NCBI GenBank assembly: GCA_004173475.1
Contig: SEBU01000001.1
Span: forward strand, 1,054,001-1,118,000
DNA from: Gammaproteobacteria bacterium
GTDB taxonomy: Bacteria; Pseudomonadota; Gammaproteobacteria; Pseudomonadales; Cellvibrionaceae
Direction of reading: 5' to 3'
DNA length: 64,000 nucleotides
The notes under the pieces are model-generated. The model was not told the DNA's origin and made no database searches. It saw only the letters and a program-made list of their open reading frames with translations. Positions 9,200 to 17,956 of the stretch are shown piece after piece (the first letter of the stretch is position 1; each line of letters starts with the position of its first letter). Made by a program: the position numbers and the translations under genes.

Positions 9200-10699
9200 A
9201 TGTCTACGAAAACCTGTGCATCGCGCAATGATCTGAAGTTTATGGCCACTAAACGTGCTAAAAGTTTTATGAAACTGACAGCAGCTTTAGGCTTATTCGC
9301 TTACATCGGTAACGCCGCAGCAGTACCGGCAATCACTACCAGCGGTAACAAAGTGTTATTTGGCGGCCAACCAGGCAGCATTTCTGGTAATAGCTTGTTC
9401 TGGAGTAACACTGGTTGGGGCGGAGAGAAGTACTACACCGGCCAAACAGTTTCCTGGCTAAAAAGTGATTGGAAATCAAATGTGATTCGTGCCTCTATGG
9501 GGGTAGATGATGATGGTGGTTACCTGACCGATTCATCAAACAAGACTCGCGTAACCACTGTTGTTGACGCTGCAATTGCAAACGACATGTATGCCATTAT
9601 TGATTGGCACTCTCACCACGCTGAGCAATATCAATCTCAATCCATCGCATTCTTTAAAGAGATGGCGAGCAAATACGGCAACACCAATAACGTTATCTAT
9701 GAAATTTACAACGAGCCGTTGCAGATCTCCTGGAGCGGGGTTATCAAGCCTTACGCTCAAGCAGTAATTGCGGCAATTCGTTCGATAGACCCGGATAACC
9801 TGATTATTGTTGGTACACCATCCTGGTCACAAGATGTGGACGTTGCCGCTAACGATCCTATTACCGGCTACGCAAACATCGCCTATACCTTGCACTTTTA
9901 TGCGGGTACTCATGGCCAATATTTGCGTGATAAAGCAAGCACTGCATTGAGCAGAGGCATTCCACTGTTCGTAACCGAGTGGGGTTCAGTAGGTGCGAGT
10001 GGCGATGGCGCTGTGGCAACCAGCGAGACCAACGCCTGGGTTAGCTTTATGAAAGCCAACAACATTTCCAACGCTAACTGGGCATTGAATGACAAGGCTG
10101 AAGGTGCATCAGCGCTAGTTTCTGGCGCAAGTGCTAACGGCGGCTGGTCAAGCTCGCAATTAACCGCGTCAGGTGCTTTGGCTAAATCCATTACTTCCGG
10201 TTGGCCAGCGCTTAATCAAACTACCAGCTCAAGCAGATCATCAGTAATCAGCAGCAGCAGCAGCCCAAGATCAAGCCTGTCCAGTAGCAGCAGATCAAGC
10301 AGCAGTTTGATAAGCAGCAGTCGCTCAAGCGTTGTAAGTAGCAGTAGATCAAGCACAGTCAGCAGCAGTAGCAGGTCAAGCAGCTCTGTAAGCGGTGGAG
10401 CAAGTTGTAAGCAAGTTGTGAGCAGCGAGTGGGGCAACGGCTACAGCGGCGCTATCCGCATCACTAACAATAGAAGCACTGCAATTAACGGTTGGAGCAT
10501 CAGCTGGCAATTTAGCGATGGTACAAAAATTACCAATAGCTGGAATGCGAACGTGAGCGGTAGCAATCCCTACAGTGCAAGCAACCTTTCCTGGAATGGA
10601 ACCATCCAACCAGGTCAGTCTGTTGAGTTTGGTTACAATGCGACTAAGGGCGGAAGCAGCGTAAATACTCCAACAATTAGCGGTTCTGTTTGTAATTAA
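9200..10699 (+). CDS. Secreted endoglucanase, GH5 (GH5_2-like) with C-terminal CBM2
   Basis: This 499-residue enzyme should cleave beta-1,4-glucan. A signal peptide (about 25-41, MKLTAALGL...NAAA) is preceded by about 24 extra residues; an in-frame ATG at 9242 is a possible alternative start. The GH5 barrel (about 42-338) has acid/base Glu172 in IYNEP and nucleophile Glu260 in VTEWGS. A linker of almost only Ser, with Arg, spans about 341-402. CBM2 (403-498) is bounded by Cys403 and Cys498 and holds NGWSISWQF and [15 protein letters not shown] for binding crystalline cellulose. Ser-rich linkers of this kind are typical of Cellvibrio. A strong terminator follows. Confidence 0.94.
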   Translation: MSTKTCASRNDLKFMATKRAKSFMKLTAALGLFAYIGNAAAVPAITTSGNKVLFGGQPGSISGNSLFWSNTGWGGEKYYTGQTVSWLKSDWKSNVIRASMGVDDDGGYLTDSSNKTRVTTVVDAAIANDMYAIIDWHSHHAEQYQSQSIAFFKEMASKYGNTNNVIYEIYNEPLQISWSGVIKPYAQAVIAAIRSIDPDNLIIVGTPSWSQDVDVAANDPITGYANIAYTLHFYAGTHGQYLRDKASTALSRGIPLFVTEWGSVGASGDGAVATSETNAWVSFMKANNISNANWALNDKAEGASALVSGASANGGWSSSQLTASGALAKSITSGWPALNQTTSSSRSSVISSSSSPRSSLSSSSRSSSSLISSSRSSVVSSSRSSTVSSSSRSSSSVSGGASCKQVVSSEWGNGYSGAIRITNNRSTAINGWSISWQFSDGTKITNSWNANVSGSNPYSASNLSWNGTIQPGQSVEFGYNATKGGSSVNTPTISGSVCN

Positions 10700-10717
10700 G
10701 TGGTTTGTTTGTGGTTT

Positions 10718-10746
10718 AAAATCCGGCCAAGTGCCGGATTTTTTTT
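10718..10746 (+). terminator. Rho-independent terminator of the GH5-CBM2 gene
   Basis: AAATCCGGC (10718-10726) and GCCGGATTT (10733-10741) form a 9-bp stem with a 6-nt loop, followed by a T run to 10746. It begins 19 bp after the stop codon. Confidence 0.92.
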
Positions 10747-11187
10747 ATCGACTTTGTTGATTTATCTTTAATTGAATTCGCTGTTACAAAACATTGTTTC
10801 GGCTTAAATAAGTTAATGTTTATCACACGCAAATTATCCTTCGCTCTCTGTCACACACTTATCTCTTTTGAAAAAACTGAGCCCATGTATTTCATCTCGA
10901 TAATTTCTATTTACGGTTGTTGAATCCAGGAAAGCCAGGTATCCAAAAAACTCCCGCGAATAACGCGGTCATCCAAATATGTGTCTGCTTAACTTGCACA
11001 ATTCAAATAACCCCGCTGACAATCGCGGATTACCAGAACATACCTGTCGCTACGGACATTTATCGATAAGAATCGCCTTCGCAATTATCAACATAACTCT
11101 TTACTAGTATCCCAATCGTAAGTTTATTACCACCTGAATATCGGTTTTGCATCACCAATATCATGAAACAAATTTTATTTTCCAAAT
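10747..11187. other. Intergenic stretch between two convergent cellulase genes, no gene seen
   Basis: About 440 bp with stops in all frames and no credible reading frame. Two short GC-rich imperfect palindromes (CCGCGAATAACGCGG near 10952 and a similar CCGC...GCGG near 11013) may be weak hairpins. I see nothing else. Confidence 0.5.
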
Positions 11188-11219
11188 AAAAAAACGCCCG
11201 CTGTTTAGACGGGCGTTTT
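11188..11219 (-). terminator. Rho-independent terminator of the GH11-GH5 gene
   Basis: AAAACGCCCG (11191-11200) and CGGGCGTTTT (11210-11219) form a perfect 10-bp stem. On the minus strand it is followed by a T run (A run 11188-11194). It lies 52 bp after the stop of the large hydrolase gene, and its own T tract could also stop plus-strand transcription. Confidence 0.9.
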
Positions 11220-11271
11220 CTTTCTAACTTCCAAATCTTTGCGGATTTGGATTTATATCTTTAGCGATCTA

Positions 11272-14250
11272 TTACTGACCCCAAAGTCTGTTCAACAATG
11301 AAGTTTTACGTGTATCGAAACCGCTCCACTCACCCCATCTGTCGTTAGCACTTACTGGATCCCATGGAGTTAACCACCAACCGAAGGTGTCAGCTGACTC
11401 AGGGTTCATAGACCAGTAACAAGCATTGATTGACCTCTTCTTGAAGTAAGTCACTGCTGCTTCTTGCCATTGCTGATCAACATTGGTCGTAATGTGACTC
11501 CATTGATTACGCACGACTTGGCTAGTTTTCAATGGCCAATCCATATTTCCGCCGAACTCACCAATCAATAGACCGTAGCCAAGATCACGCAAGTAACCGA
11601 AATGCTGTTCCCAGCCTTTTTCAAGCAACTCAGAATTGATTACGATTTTGCACTTGGCGGCAGCAGCTTCGTCACCTTCAAGACCTTCACAACCAGCCTG
11701 TGTTGGATCTATGTGGTGTTTTTGTGTAAACACAGATGGACCATAAGTGTGTGGCGAGAACAACACGCGATCTTTAGGAATGTTGATTGGATTATCGCCA
11801 GCTTCGTGTAGGTTTTCACCCCAGTTTGGATTAACTGCTTTATCACCATTTGGTACTTCATCTTTGGTATCTGGAGTGCCGTCTTGGTTATTTGCGGAAC
11901 CAGAAACCCCTTCAACGATAACAAGCAAGTTAGGGTTTACAGAGTTAATGGCTTCATAAGCATGCTCAGAAAGAGTTTTCCAATCTTCCCACGTGTAATC
12001 CCATGGCTCATTGAAAATATCGATACCGATGATGTTATTAATTCCTAACTGCGCTGGCAAACCTGCAACTTCTTTCAATGTGGCAAGCCACTTGGCTTCG
12101 TTGTAGTCGTGAATAACTTTCACAGTACTTGGGTTACCAGTTGTGGAGCATGAGTAAGCTTCACGATCAAAATCATAACCTGCACGAGTTGCATCAACGT
12201 ATGGAGGACGAGCATCTATACGACCTGCACGCCAGCCCACGAAGTTTGAGCAAGAGTGAATGTCAATGAATACTTGAATGTCTTCCGCCGCAGCTGCTTT
12301 AAGGAAATCTTCCAAGCCTTGACGCGAATTGGTTTGACGTACAGATTCATGGTTTTTCAGGTTAGGAGCTTTACCTTGTGGGTCGTTAGCATCCAAAGTC
12401 TGGGGAGAGATTGGCAGACGAAGCATAGTGATGCCTTGTGCTTTCAATTCTTTCAAACCTTGAGAAACTGTGCGGCCTGAACCTTTACCGCCATTTGTCC
12501 ACCACATGTTACCAACGTACAACTCCATTGGCGCACCGCTTGGGTTAGTAGTGTCATTTGATGGCTCATGACGACCTTCCAAACCGAACCAGTTACCGCA
12601 ACGTGCTGGAAGCACAGTACCATCTTTAGTAATTTGGCCATCTGAATTCACACGGAATTTACCGGTAGCGGGAGCGGACGTACTAGTGTTTGAAGCACTG
12701 GAAATAGGAGCAGCACTTGAACTTGAACGTGGAACGCTTGAAGAACTAGAGCGTGGAGCGCTTGAGCTTGATGCCGGAATCGAAGAGCTTGAACGCGGAG
12801 CGCTTGAGCTAGACGCTGGAATCGAAGAGCTTGAGCGTGGAGCACTTGAGCTTGATACAGGCGCTGATGAGCTAGAGCGTGGAGCGCTCGATACTGGACA
12901 GCTACCGCCACCTACCACACCGTAAGGAGATGGTTGTGTTGCACAAGTACTTTGAGTGATACAGCTTCTACCATTTTCATAACCCCAACCTGAAGTAGTT
13001 TGAGTACAGATAGGATAGCTGGTGCCGTACCAGTTACATTGAGAACCAGTGTTGCAGTTACCAACAGAGCTTACACCAACTGAACTTACGCCAATTGAGC
13101 TTCTAGCAACTGAACTAACGCCTACTGAGCTCACACCAACAGAACTTACACCTGCAGAGCTGGTGGTTCCGCCTGAACATACCGCACCATTGATAGTGGG
13201 TTTTTCAGCTGAACTGTTGTTGTTTTTGCTACCTTGAACACCAAAGCTAACTGATTGGCCAGGTTGAATGGTTTTGTTCCAATCCACTCCGGTTGCAGTG
13301 TATGGATTGCTGCCTGACAAATTAGCATTCCATGAGCTGGTGATTCTGTTAGAAGAATACTGCCAATTCACACTCCAACCATTGATCGCAGAGCTGCCTC
13401 TGTTCGTAATGGTGATAGTGCCTTGAAAGCCATTGTTCCACTCATTATTAATGGTATAGGTACAGCTACCATTACCACCGTTGCCACCCGTGCTTGAGTT
13501 AGCGGTAGCGCTGGATGCTGGACGCGATGATGAGGATGAAATTGGGGCAGCAGAGCTGGTGTTGTTACCACCTTCGCTAACGGTCAGGTCAGAACTACCA
13601 CTACTTTGATAGCCTTCGGTTGCCAGGATTTGATAATCATGGTTACCCAATTGCAAACCTTTGCTTGCCCAGAAAGCAGCGTGGTTAGCGAAAGTAACTG
13701 TACCGGAAATGTTACCAAAGCCTTTTTTGGGGCTTCTTACACTGAAATATTGATAAAAGGTTTGAGTACCATCAATAGATGGTTGTTGTGTACGTGTACA
13801 ACGACGAACGTTGTAGGTAGCGCCATCGCTTTGGAAACTACCGTAGTCAGTACCGCCCTGGCAATTTGCTGGGTTATACGAACCGTAGCTTTCAATTACG
13901 TAATATTCGATCAATGGACTTCTGGTCCAACCATATACAGCGAGGTAGGTATTTTGACTGTCACTACCACCGTAGCTACCTGAATAACTGATAGTTCTTG
14001 AGCTGCTACCTGGTTTCCAGCCTTTACCGCCAACCCAGTTATTAGTGCTGTTATTCCATTGAGAAGAATAACGGCCACCGCCGTACAAGGTCATGGTGGC
14101 ACTACCTGAGTCTTTCCAGAATGAGTAGTAGAAACCGTTATTAAAGTCGGCAGAATTGCTCGATAAGGTGGTCTGCGCGCTAGCGCCGACGCTAAACCCA
14201 AGACCTAGCGTAACCGCTAGACCAAGAGCCTTCTTCTTATAAGATTGCAT
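11272..14250 (-). CDS. Secreted bifunctional enzyme: GH11 xylanase - CBM2 - CBM10 - GH5 endoglucanase
   Basis: This 992-residue protein has five parts. A signal peptide covers 1-25. A complete GH11 xylanase jelly-roll (about 27-228) has nucleophile Glu115 (SPLIEYYV) and acid/base Glu212 ([11 protein letters not shown]). CBM2 (263-358) is Cys-bounded. A GVSSV repeat linker leads to CBM10 (about 399-451, [21 protein letters not shown]). A Ser/Pro/Ala/Arg linker (454-527) joins a GH5 catalytic domain (530-992) with acid/base Glu748 (DIFNEPW) and nucleophile Glu898 (LIGEFGG). It probably cuts xylan and beta-glucan in the same cell-wall region. Separate GH11 and GH5 proteins are common; both in one chain is unusual. 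The Shine-Dalgarno is GGAG, 13 bp before ATG. Confidence 0.95.
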   Translation of the reverse strand: MQSYKKKALGLAVTLGLGFSVGASAQTTLSSNSADFNNGFYYSFWKDSGSATMTLYGGGRYSSQWNNSTNNWVGGKGWKPGSSSRTISYSGSYGGSDSQNTYLAVYGWTRSPLIEYYVIESYGSYNPANCQGGTDYGSFQSDGATYNVRRCTRTQQPSIDGTQTFYQYFSVRSPKKGFGNISGTVTFANHAAFWASKGLQLGNHDYQILATEGYQSSGSSDLTVSEGGNNTSSAAPISSSSSRPASSATANSSTGGNGGNGSCTYTINNEWNNGFQGTITITNRGSSAINGWSVNWQYSSNRITSSWNANLSGSNPYTATGVDWNKTIQPGQSVSFGVQGSKNNNSSAEKPTINGAVCSGGTTSSAGVSSVGVSSVGVSSVARSSIGVSSVGVSSVGNCNTGSQCNWYGTSYPICTQTTSGWGYENGRSCITQSTCATQPSPYGVVGGGSCPVSSAPRSSSSAPVSSSSAPRSSSSIPASSSSAPRSSSSIPASSSSAPRSSSSSVPRSSSSAAPISSASNTSTSAPATGKFRVNSDGQITKDGTVLPARCGNWFGLEGRHEPSNDTTNPSGAPMELYVGNMWWTNGGKGSGRTVSQGLKELKAQGITMLRLPISPQTLDANDPQGKAPNLKNHESVRQTNSRQGLEDFLKAAAAEDIQVFIDIHSCSNFVGWRAGRIDARPPYVDATRAGYDFDREAYSCSTTGNPSTVKVIHDYNEAKWLATLKEVAGLPAQLGINNIIGIDIFNEPWDYTWEDWKTLSEHAYEAINSVNPNLLVIVEGVSGSANNQDGTPDTKDEVPNGDKAVNPNWGENLHEAGDNPINIPKDRVLFSPHTYGPSVFTQKHHIDPTQAGCEGLEGDEAAAAKCKIVINSELLEKGWEQHFGYLRDLGYGLLIGEFGGNMDWPLKTSQVVRNQWSHITTNVDQQWQEAAVTYFKKRSINACYWSMNPESADTFGWWLTPWDPVSANDRWGEWSGFDTRKTSLLNRLWGQ

Positions 14251-14540
14251 GTTAGAGATCTCCGATATGTTGCACGCAAGGAGCGCCAGGCACTCCCATT
14301 ATTATTAATTCACCTACCTAGGAAAGGTGATCTTAAATAACCACTCCTGTCGCTTGCCTTATTGCAAGCAGACACAGCTGCACACTGCAGTCACTGCCGT
14401 GTCTGTGGTCCAACCACATTTAGTGGCGAAGTTTCGCCTGAAGTTAAAGATGCCTCAGCGCCCAGATAACGAGGCAACCATGTTGTGTTGAATAGAAGTT
14501 GTAATTCGATGCTCAACATTATTCTTATTATTGTATTACT

Positions 14541-14566
14541 CTGTCAGTAATCTGACAGCGCTGTCA
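14541..14566. promoter_or_regulatory. Palindromic TGTCA-type operator candidate
   Basis: CTGTCAG (14541-14547) and CTGACAG (14552-14558) form a perfect 7-bp inverted repeat with a 4-bp centre, followed by a third half-site CTGTCA (14561-14566). It lies about 290 bp upstream of the GH11-GH5 start and about 380 bp upstream of the glycosyltransferase operon. The bound protein is unknown. Confidence 0.4.
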
Positions 14567-14721
14567 TTTTCCCCCCTAATAGGGTTTGAGTTCTAGATCT
14601 AGTTAACACTTCTTCATATTTTTTTATTATCCTTACGATGTTTTATATTCGATATTTGTTTTTTATTGTTTTTTTGCAACCAAAATCTCACTTTTTTGAT
14701 CAAAAAAAGGACAAATCATTA

Positions 14722-14768
14722 AGATTCGTAAATTTTTTACCTGTGAAATGCAGGTTTTTTTCGAATCT
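14722..14768 (+). terminator. Terminator-like hairpin inside an intergenic region
   Basis: An inner stem ACCTG/CAGGT (14739-14743 and 14751-14755) is followed directly by a run of seven T. An outer pair AGATTCG (14722-14728) and CGAATCT (14762-14768) encloses it. No plus-strand gene ends here, so it may terminate a leader or small RNA ahead of the glycosyltransferase operon. This is structural evidence only. Confidence 0.35.
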
Positions 14769-14943
14769 AGCTGGAAGTCTTTACACAAATACCCTCTCTT
14801 GACCAGCCAACCGCGCCTTAGTTCGCTCTGTTCCTTTATTTAATGTCATAAATTTAACATCAAACTCATATCAAATAAGGCCATCGTCATCCGTTGAACG
14901 ATTACCGTCGTTATCAATTGCAATTTCATTTGAGGGCTTGATA

Positions 14944-16074
14944 TTGAATGCATTAAAAGTCATGCACTTTGTGACCGGTGGCTTTTCAGGTTCAACTTCC
15001 GTGGCCGTAGACCTTGTTAAGTCCACCCTTGAAAGCGACAAATTCGACGGACTGCTGGTTCTGCGCAGGAAAAAACCCAAGCACGATGGGAAAATTCAGC
15101 AACTGCGAGATCAGGGCATTCCACTCGAAGTTGTGACTAACTGGTCAAACTTGTCGACGATTTTCGAGCTGGTAAAAATTTGCAGACGCTATAAACCCGA
15201 CATCATCGTTTGTCATGGTTTTAGCGAACATCTCTGGGGACGATATGCTGGTCTGATAGCCGGTGTTCCGCACCTTATTCATGTTGAACACAATTCGCGT
15301 GAACGCTACACCCCATGGCGTTTAATTCAGGCGCGTTGGCTTGCAAAATATACCGACAAAATTGTCGGCTGTTCCGAGGGTGTTCGAAACGAATTACTGC
15401 GGTTAAATTTCCCGGCTGAAAAAACCATCGCAATAAATAATGGAATTGATTTATCAGCTTATGCAAAGTCAGATATTACGTCCTTAAAAGCGCGCGCGCC
15501 TGGCATTGTTATGGCGGCCCGTTTTGCAAAACAAAAAGATCACCTCACCTTGATCAAAGCCATTGCCCTGCTACGAGAGAAAAATATTTTCCCGCCTTTA
15601 TATCTCGCAGGCGCAGGGAGTAAAAAACATTTAAAAAAAGCCAAGAAGTTAGTGAAGGAACTCAAGCTTAAGGATCAGGTTAATTTTTTGGGATTTTGCA
15701 ATAACATTCCTGATTTATTAGAACAAAATAAAGTTTGCGCACTGGCAACTCATTACGAGGGCATGCCACTTTCATTGTGCGAAGGCATGGCGTCCGGCTG
15801 TATCGTCGTTGGCTCAGAGGTAACTGGGGTCAAAGAAATGATTCAGCACAACAGCGACGGCTTGTTAGTTACACCCAATTCACCCCAATCACTTGCCAAC
15901 GCTCTCCACATAGCATTGATAAGCAGTTGCTTTACCGACCAGCTCGCTGCAAATGCGCGCGAACGAGCCATGTTGCAACTTGGAAAGCAACACATGATAA
16001 AAAACTACGAAAATTTATTTTTATCCATTATCAGACAACCCGAAGCTGTCTTCCGCGAATCGCTATTTTATTAA
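14944..16074 (+). CDS. Glycosyltransferase, GT4 family
   Basis: A GT-B fold glycosyltransferase of about 376 residues. The N-terminal glycine-rich motif LKVMHFVTGGFSGS is typical of GT4 enzymes. The C-terminal half has the donor-binding pattern (VMAARFAKQKDHLTLIKAI, VNFLGFCNNIPDLL, THYEGMPLSLCEGMASGCIVV, with the E-x7-E type site). It should add a sugar from a nucleotide donor onto a surface polysaccharide; the sugar is unknown. I chose the TTG at 14944 because GAGGG (14932-14936) lies 7 bp upstream; TTG at 14938 and ATG at 14959 are alternatives. It is the first of three glycosyltransferase genes, with a 7-bp gap to the next. Confidence 0.88.
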   Translation: MNALKVMHFVTGGFSGSTSVAVDLVKSTLESDKFDGLLVLRRKKPKHDGKIQQLRDQGIPLEVVTNWSNLSTIFELVKICRRYKPDIIVCHGFSEHLWGRYAGLIAGVPHLIHVEHNSRERYTPWRLIQARWLAKYTDKIVGCSEGVRNELLRLNFPAEKTIAINNGIDLSAYAKSDITSLKARAPGIVMAARFAKQKDHLTLIKAIALLREKNIFPPLYLAGAGSKKHLKKAKKLVKELKLKDQVNFLGFCNNIPDLLEQNKVCALATHYEGMPLSLCEGMASGCIVVGSEVTGVKEMIQHNSDGLLVTPNSPQSLANALHIALISSCFTDQLAANARERAMLQLGKQHMIKNYENLFLSIIRQPEAVFRESLFY

Positions 16075-16081
16075 GGTATAT

Positions 16082-17071
16082 ATGAGTTCCAACTTCTGGT
16101 TGAGTATCCTTATCCCTATTTATAATGTTGAGCCGTACCTGGCAGAATGTCTTGAGTCTGTTTTTTCACAAATAGACACAGGTGTGGAAGTTATCGTCTT
16201 GAATGATGCGTCGACCGATAACTCCAATTTTATTCTAAATAATTTTAGCGCAGAGAATCACGTATCATTAAAAGTCATGCAGCATCAAATCAATCGAGGC
16301 CTGAGTGCTGCACGTAATGCGATGTTAGATGTAGCGCAAGGGACCTATATTTGGTTTTTAGATTCAGACGACCTCATGGAATCTGATGCAATATCGAACC
16401 TTAAATCTATTATTAATACACATTCGCCCGATTTAATATTATGTGACTTTCGAGTGTTGCGCGAAAACCAACAGCCAAAACATCGGTTGCGTGGCGAGAA
16501 TCACAGAAAAAGTTTTGTCGGTTCCGAAAAAATTCTTCTACCTAATAGCGAAGACCTTTTTTATGGATTATATAAAAAAGGTGAGCTGCATGTATGGTCA
16601 AAAATTGCTAAACGAAATCTCTGGGGCGACGACCTTCGTTTTCCAGTTGGCCAAAACATGGAGGACATGGTCACTACTCCCCGCTTAGCCCTACGTGCTA
16701 GGACCTATTTCTACTGTCCAGATGTTTGGGTGGCCTATAGGCGCAGGCCGGGCAGCATTTTGGCAACGCATAGCTCAAAAAAAATAGATGATGCGGCTAT
16801 AGGTTGTGATCGTGTACTGGAAGAGTGGCTACAAAAATATCCACAACTTTCTACGGAGTCTCGACTGGCATTTAGCCATTACTGCGCGAGAACCCATTAT
16901 TTTGTGATGCGCGATTTACGCGATACAAATCCGGAGCGCTACCACGAGCAAAAAAGAATGTTTCGTCAGCAATTGTTAAAAAATATCCACTGGAACGAAT
17001 TCGAACTTTGCTGGCAATACGTTAAGCGTGGTTTGGTATCACGCTTACTGCGATTTATTGCGAATTATTAA
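16082..17071 (+). CDS. Glycosyltransferase, GT2 family
   Basis: A 329-residue GT-A enzyme. The N-terminal domain shows LSILIPIYNVEPYLAECLESV, then VIVLNDASTDNS, NRGLSAARNAML and the metal-binding FLDSDD, all hallmarks of GT2. The C-terminal part is basic and helical with no clear membrane helix, so the enzyme is probably cytoplasmic or membrane-associated. It lies in the middle of the glycosyltransferase operon, and its end precedes the ATG of the next gene by 19 bp. Confidence 0.9.
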   Translation: MSSNFWLSILIPIYNVEPYLAECLESVFSQIDTGVEVIVLNDASTDNSNFILNNFSAENHVSLKVMQHQINRGLSAARNAMLDVAQGTYIWFLDSDDLMESDAISNLKSIINTHSPDLILCDFRVLRENQQPKHRLRGENHRKSFVGSEKILLPNSEDLFYGLYKKGELHVWSKIAKRNLWGDDLRFPVGQNMEDMVTTPRLALRARTYFYCPDVWVAYRRRPGSILATHSSKKIDDAAIGCDRVLEEWLQKYPQLSTESRLAFSHYCARTHYFVMRDLRDTNPERYHEQKRMFRQQLLKNIHWNEFELCWQYVKRGLVSRLLRFIANY

Positions 17072-17090
17072 TTGTAATTTTGAGCGCAAT

Positions 17091-17909
17091 ATGAACCCAC
17101 AAAAAATTATTATCTGTATTAAATGGGGCGATAAATTCGGTCCCGAATACGTCAACCGCCTTTACGCTATGGCTCGCCGTCATATTAGCGGAGAATTTGG
17201 CCTCATATGTTTTACCGACAATACGAATGGATTGCGTGCCGAAGTTGAAACACGTCCTCTACCAACCTTGGGTTGCGCACACCCTGAACGCACCATAGGA
17301 AAATGGCCCAAAGTTGCTCTTTGGGGTTCTGAATTAGGCGGACTCAGTGGGCCAGTATTATTTATCGATTTAGATTCTATTATTGTCAGCAATATAGATG
17401 ATTACTTCAGTTACGGCTCACCAAATGATGTAATTCTAGCGCGTAATTGGGCCAAACCTTTTTCAGGTATGGGGCAGACATCTATTTTTAGATTTCCGGT
17501 TGGAAAAAACCCACACATATTGGAAAATTTTCGAAAGGCACCTCAAGAAATTGCTGACAAATATAGATTTGAACAACATTACATAACGTCTTCAGTGACG
17601 GGAGGCATTAAATTTTGGCCTGAAAAGTGGACTCGGCATTTTCGCTTGCATTGCCTTCCCATCTTCCCGCTACGTTATTTTATGGGCGCTAAATTTCCGA
17701 ACAGCGCCAAAGTCGTCACCTTTCCAGGTGGGCCGAATCCTGCGGATATTATTTTGGGGCGATGGGATGAAGATTTTGCGCCGTTTCAAAGTGCGCTGCA
17801 ACATATCACCTACGCTTTCTCACACACGAATTCAGTTAGAGCGCGTTGGCGATATATCAAACGTTATGTACTTCCTTGCGAATGGGTTAAAACGCATTGG
17901 CGAGAGTGA
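17091..17909 (+). CDS. Putative nucleotide-sugar glycosyltransferase
   Basis: About 272 residues. It starts at an ATG preceded by GAGCGCAAT; a longer reading frame from 17028 overlaps the previous gene and is less likely. It begins with IIICIKWGDKFGPEYVNRLY, typical of GT-A type transferases. The DLDS motif in VLFIDLDSIIVSNIDDY fits a DxD metal and nucleotide-sugar site. The exact family is not recognised; it resembles proteins annotated as glycosyltransferase-like in polysaccharide clusters. It ends the operon, 47 bp from a convergent gene. Confidence 0.7.
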   Translation: MNPQKIIICIKWGDKFGPEYVNRLYAMARRHISGEFGLICFTDNTNGLRAEVETRPLPTLGCAHPERTIGKWPKVALWGSELGGLSGPVLFIDLDSIIVSNIDDYFSYGSPNDVILARNWAKPFSGMGQTSIFRFPVGKNPHILENFRKAPQEIADKYRFEQHYITSSVTGGIKFWPEKWTRHFRLHCLPIFPLRYFMGAKFPNSAKVVTFPGGPNPADIILGRWDEDFAPFQSALQHITYAFSHTNSVRARWRYIKRYVLPCEWVKTHWRE

Positions 17910-17956
17910 TAAAAAGTTCACTACGCTATTTAAAAACTTTAACAACCCAAACAAAA

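Larger units (their letters stand above)
14251..14943. other. Divergent intergenic region between the GH11-GH5 gene and the glycosyltransferase operon
   Basis: About 690 bp without a gene. The part next to the hydrolase contains several short inverted repeats (for example CACCT/AGGTG at 14310-14329 and TTGCAAGC-like repeats near 14355), so the hydrolase mRNA leader may be structured. It also contains the palindrome at 14541 and the hairpin at 14722, listed separately. Confidence 0.5.

Noticed and set aside
10216-10437. 73-codon minus-strand Leu-rich frame
   Set aside because: Antisense of the Ser-rich linker in the GH5-CBM2 gene; no ribosome binding site.
12700-12900. Regular short direct repeats that could suggest a CRISPR or tandem-repeat locus
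   Set aside because: They are in-frame codon repeats of a protein linker, without unique spacers between conserved repeats.
12686-12925. 79-codon plus-strand frame rich in Leu-Glu-Arg repeats
   Set aside because: It is the antisense of the Ser/Arg/Ala linker of the GH11-GH5 gene; its regularity comes from the repeated codons.
13606-13983. 125-codon plus-strand frame
   Set aside because: Lies wholly opposite the GH11 domain, whose catalytic motifs are clear; composition is not protein-like.
17028-17090. Extended N-terminus of the third glycosyltransferase
   Set aside because: It overlaps the preceding gene by 44 bp, and the ATG at 17091 has a better ribosome site and a typical beta-strand start.
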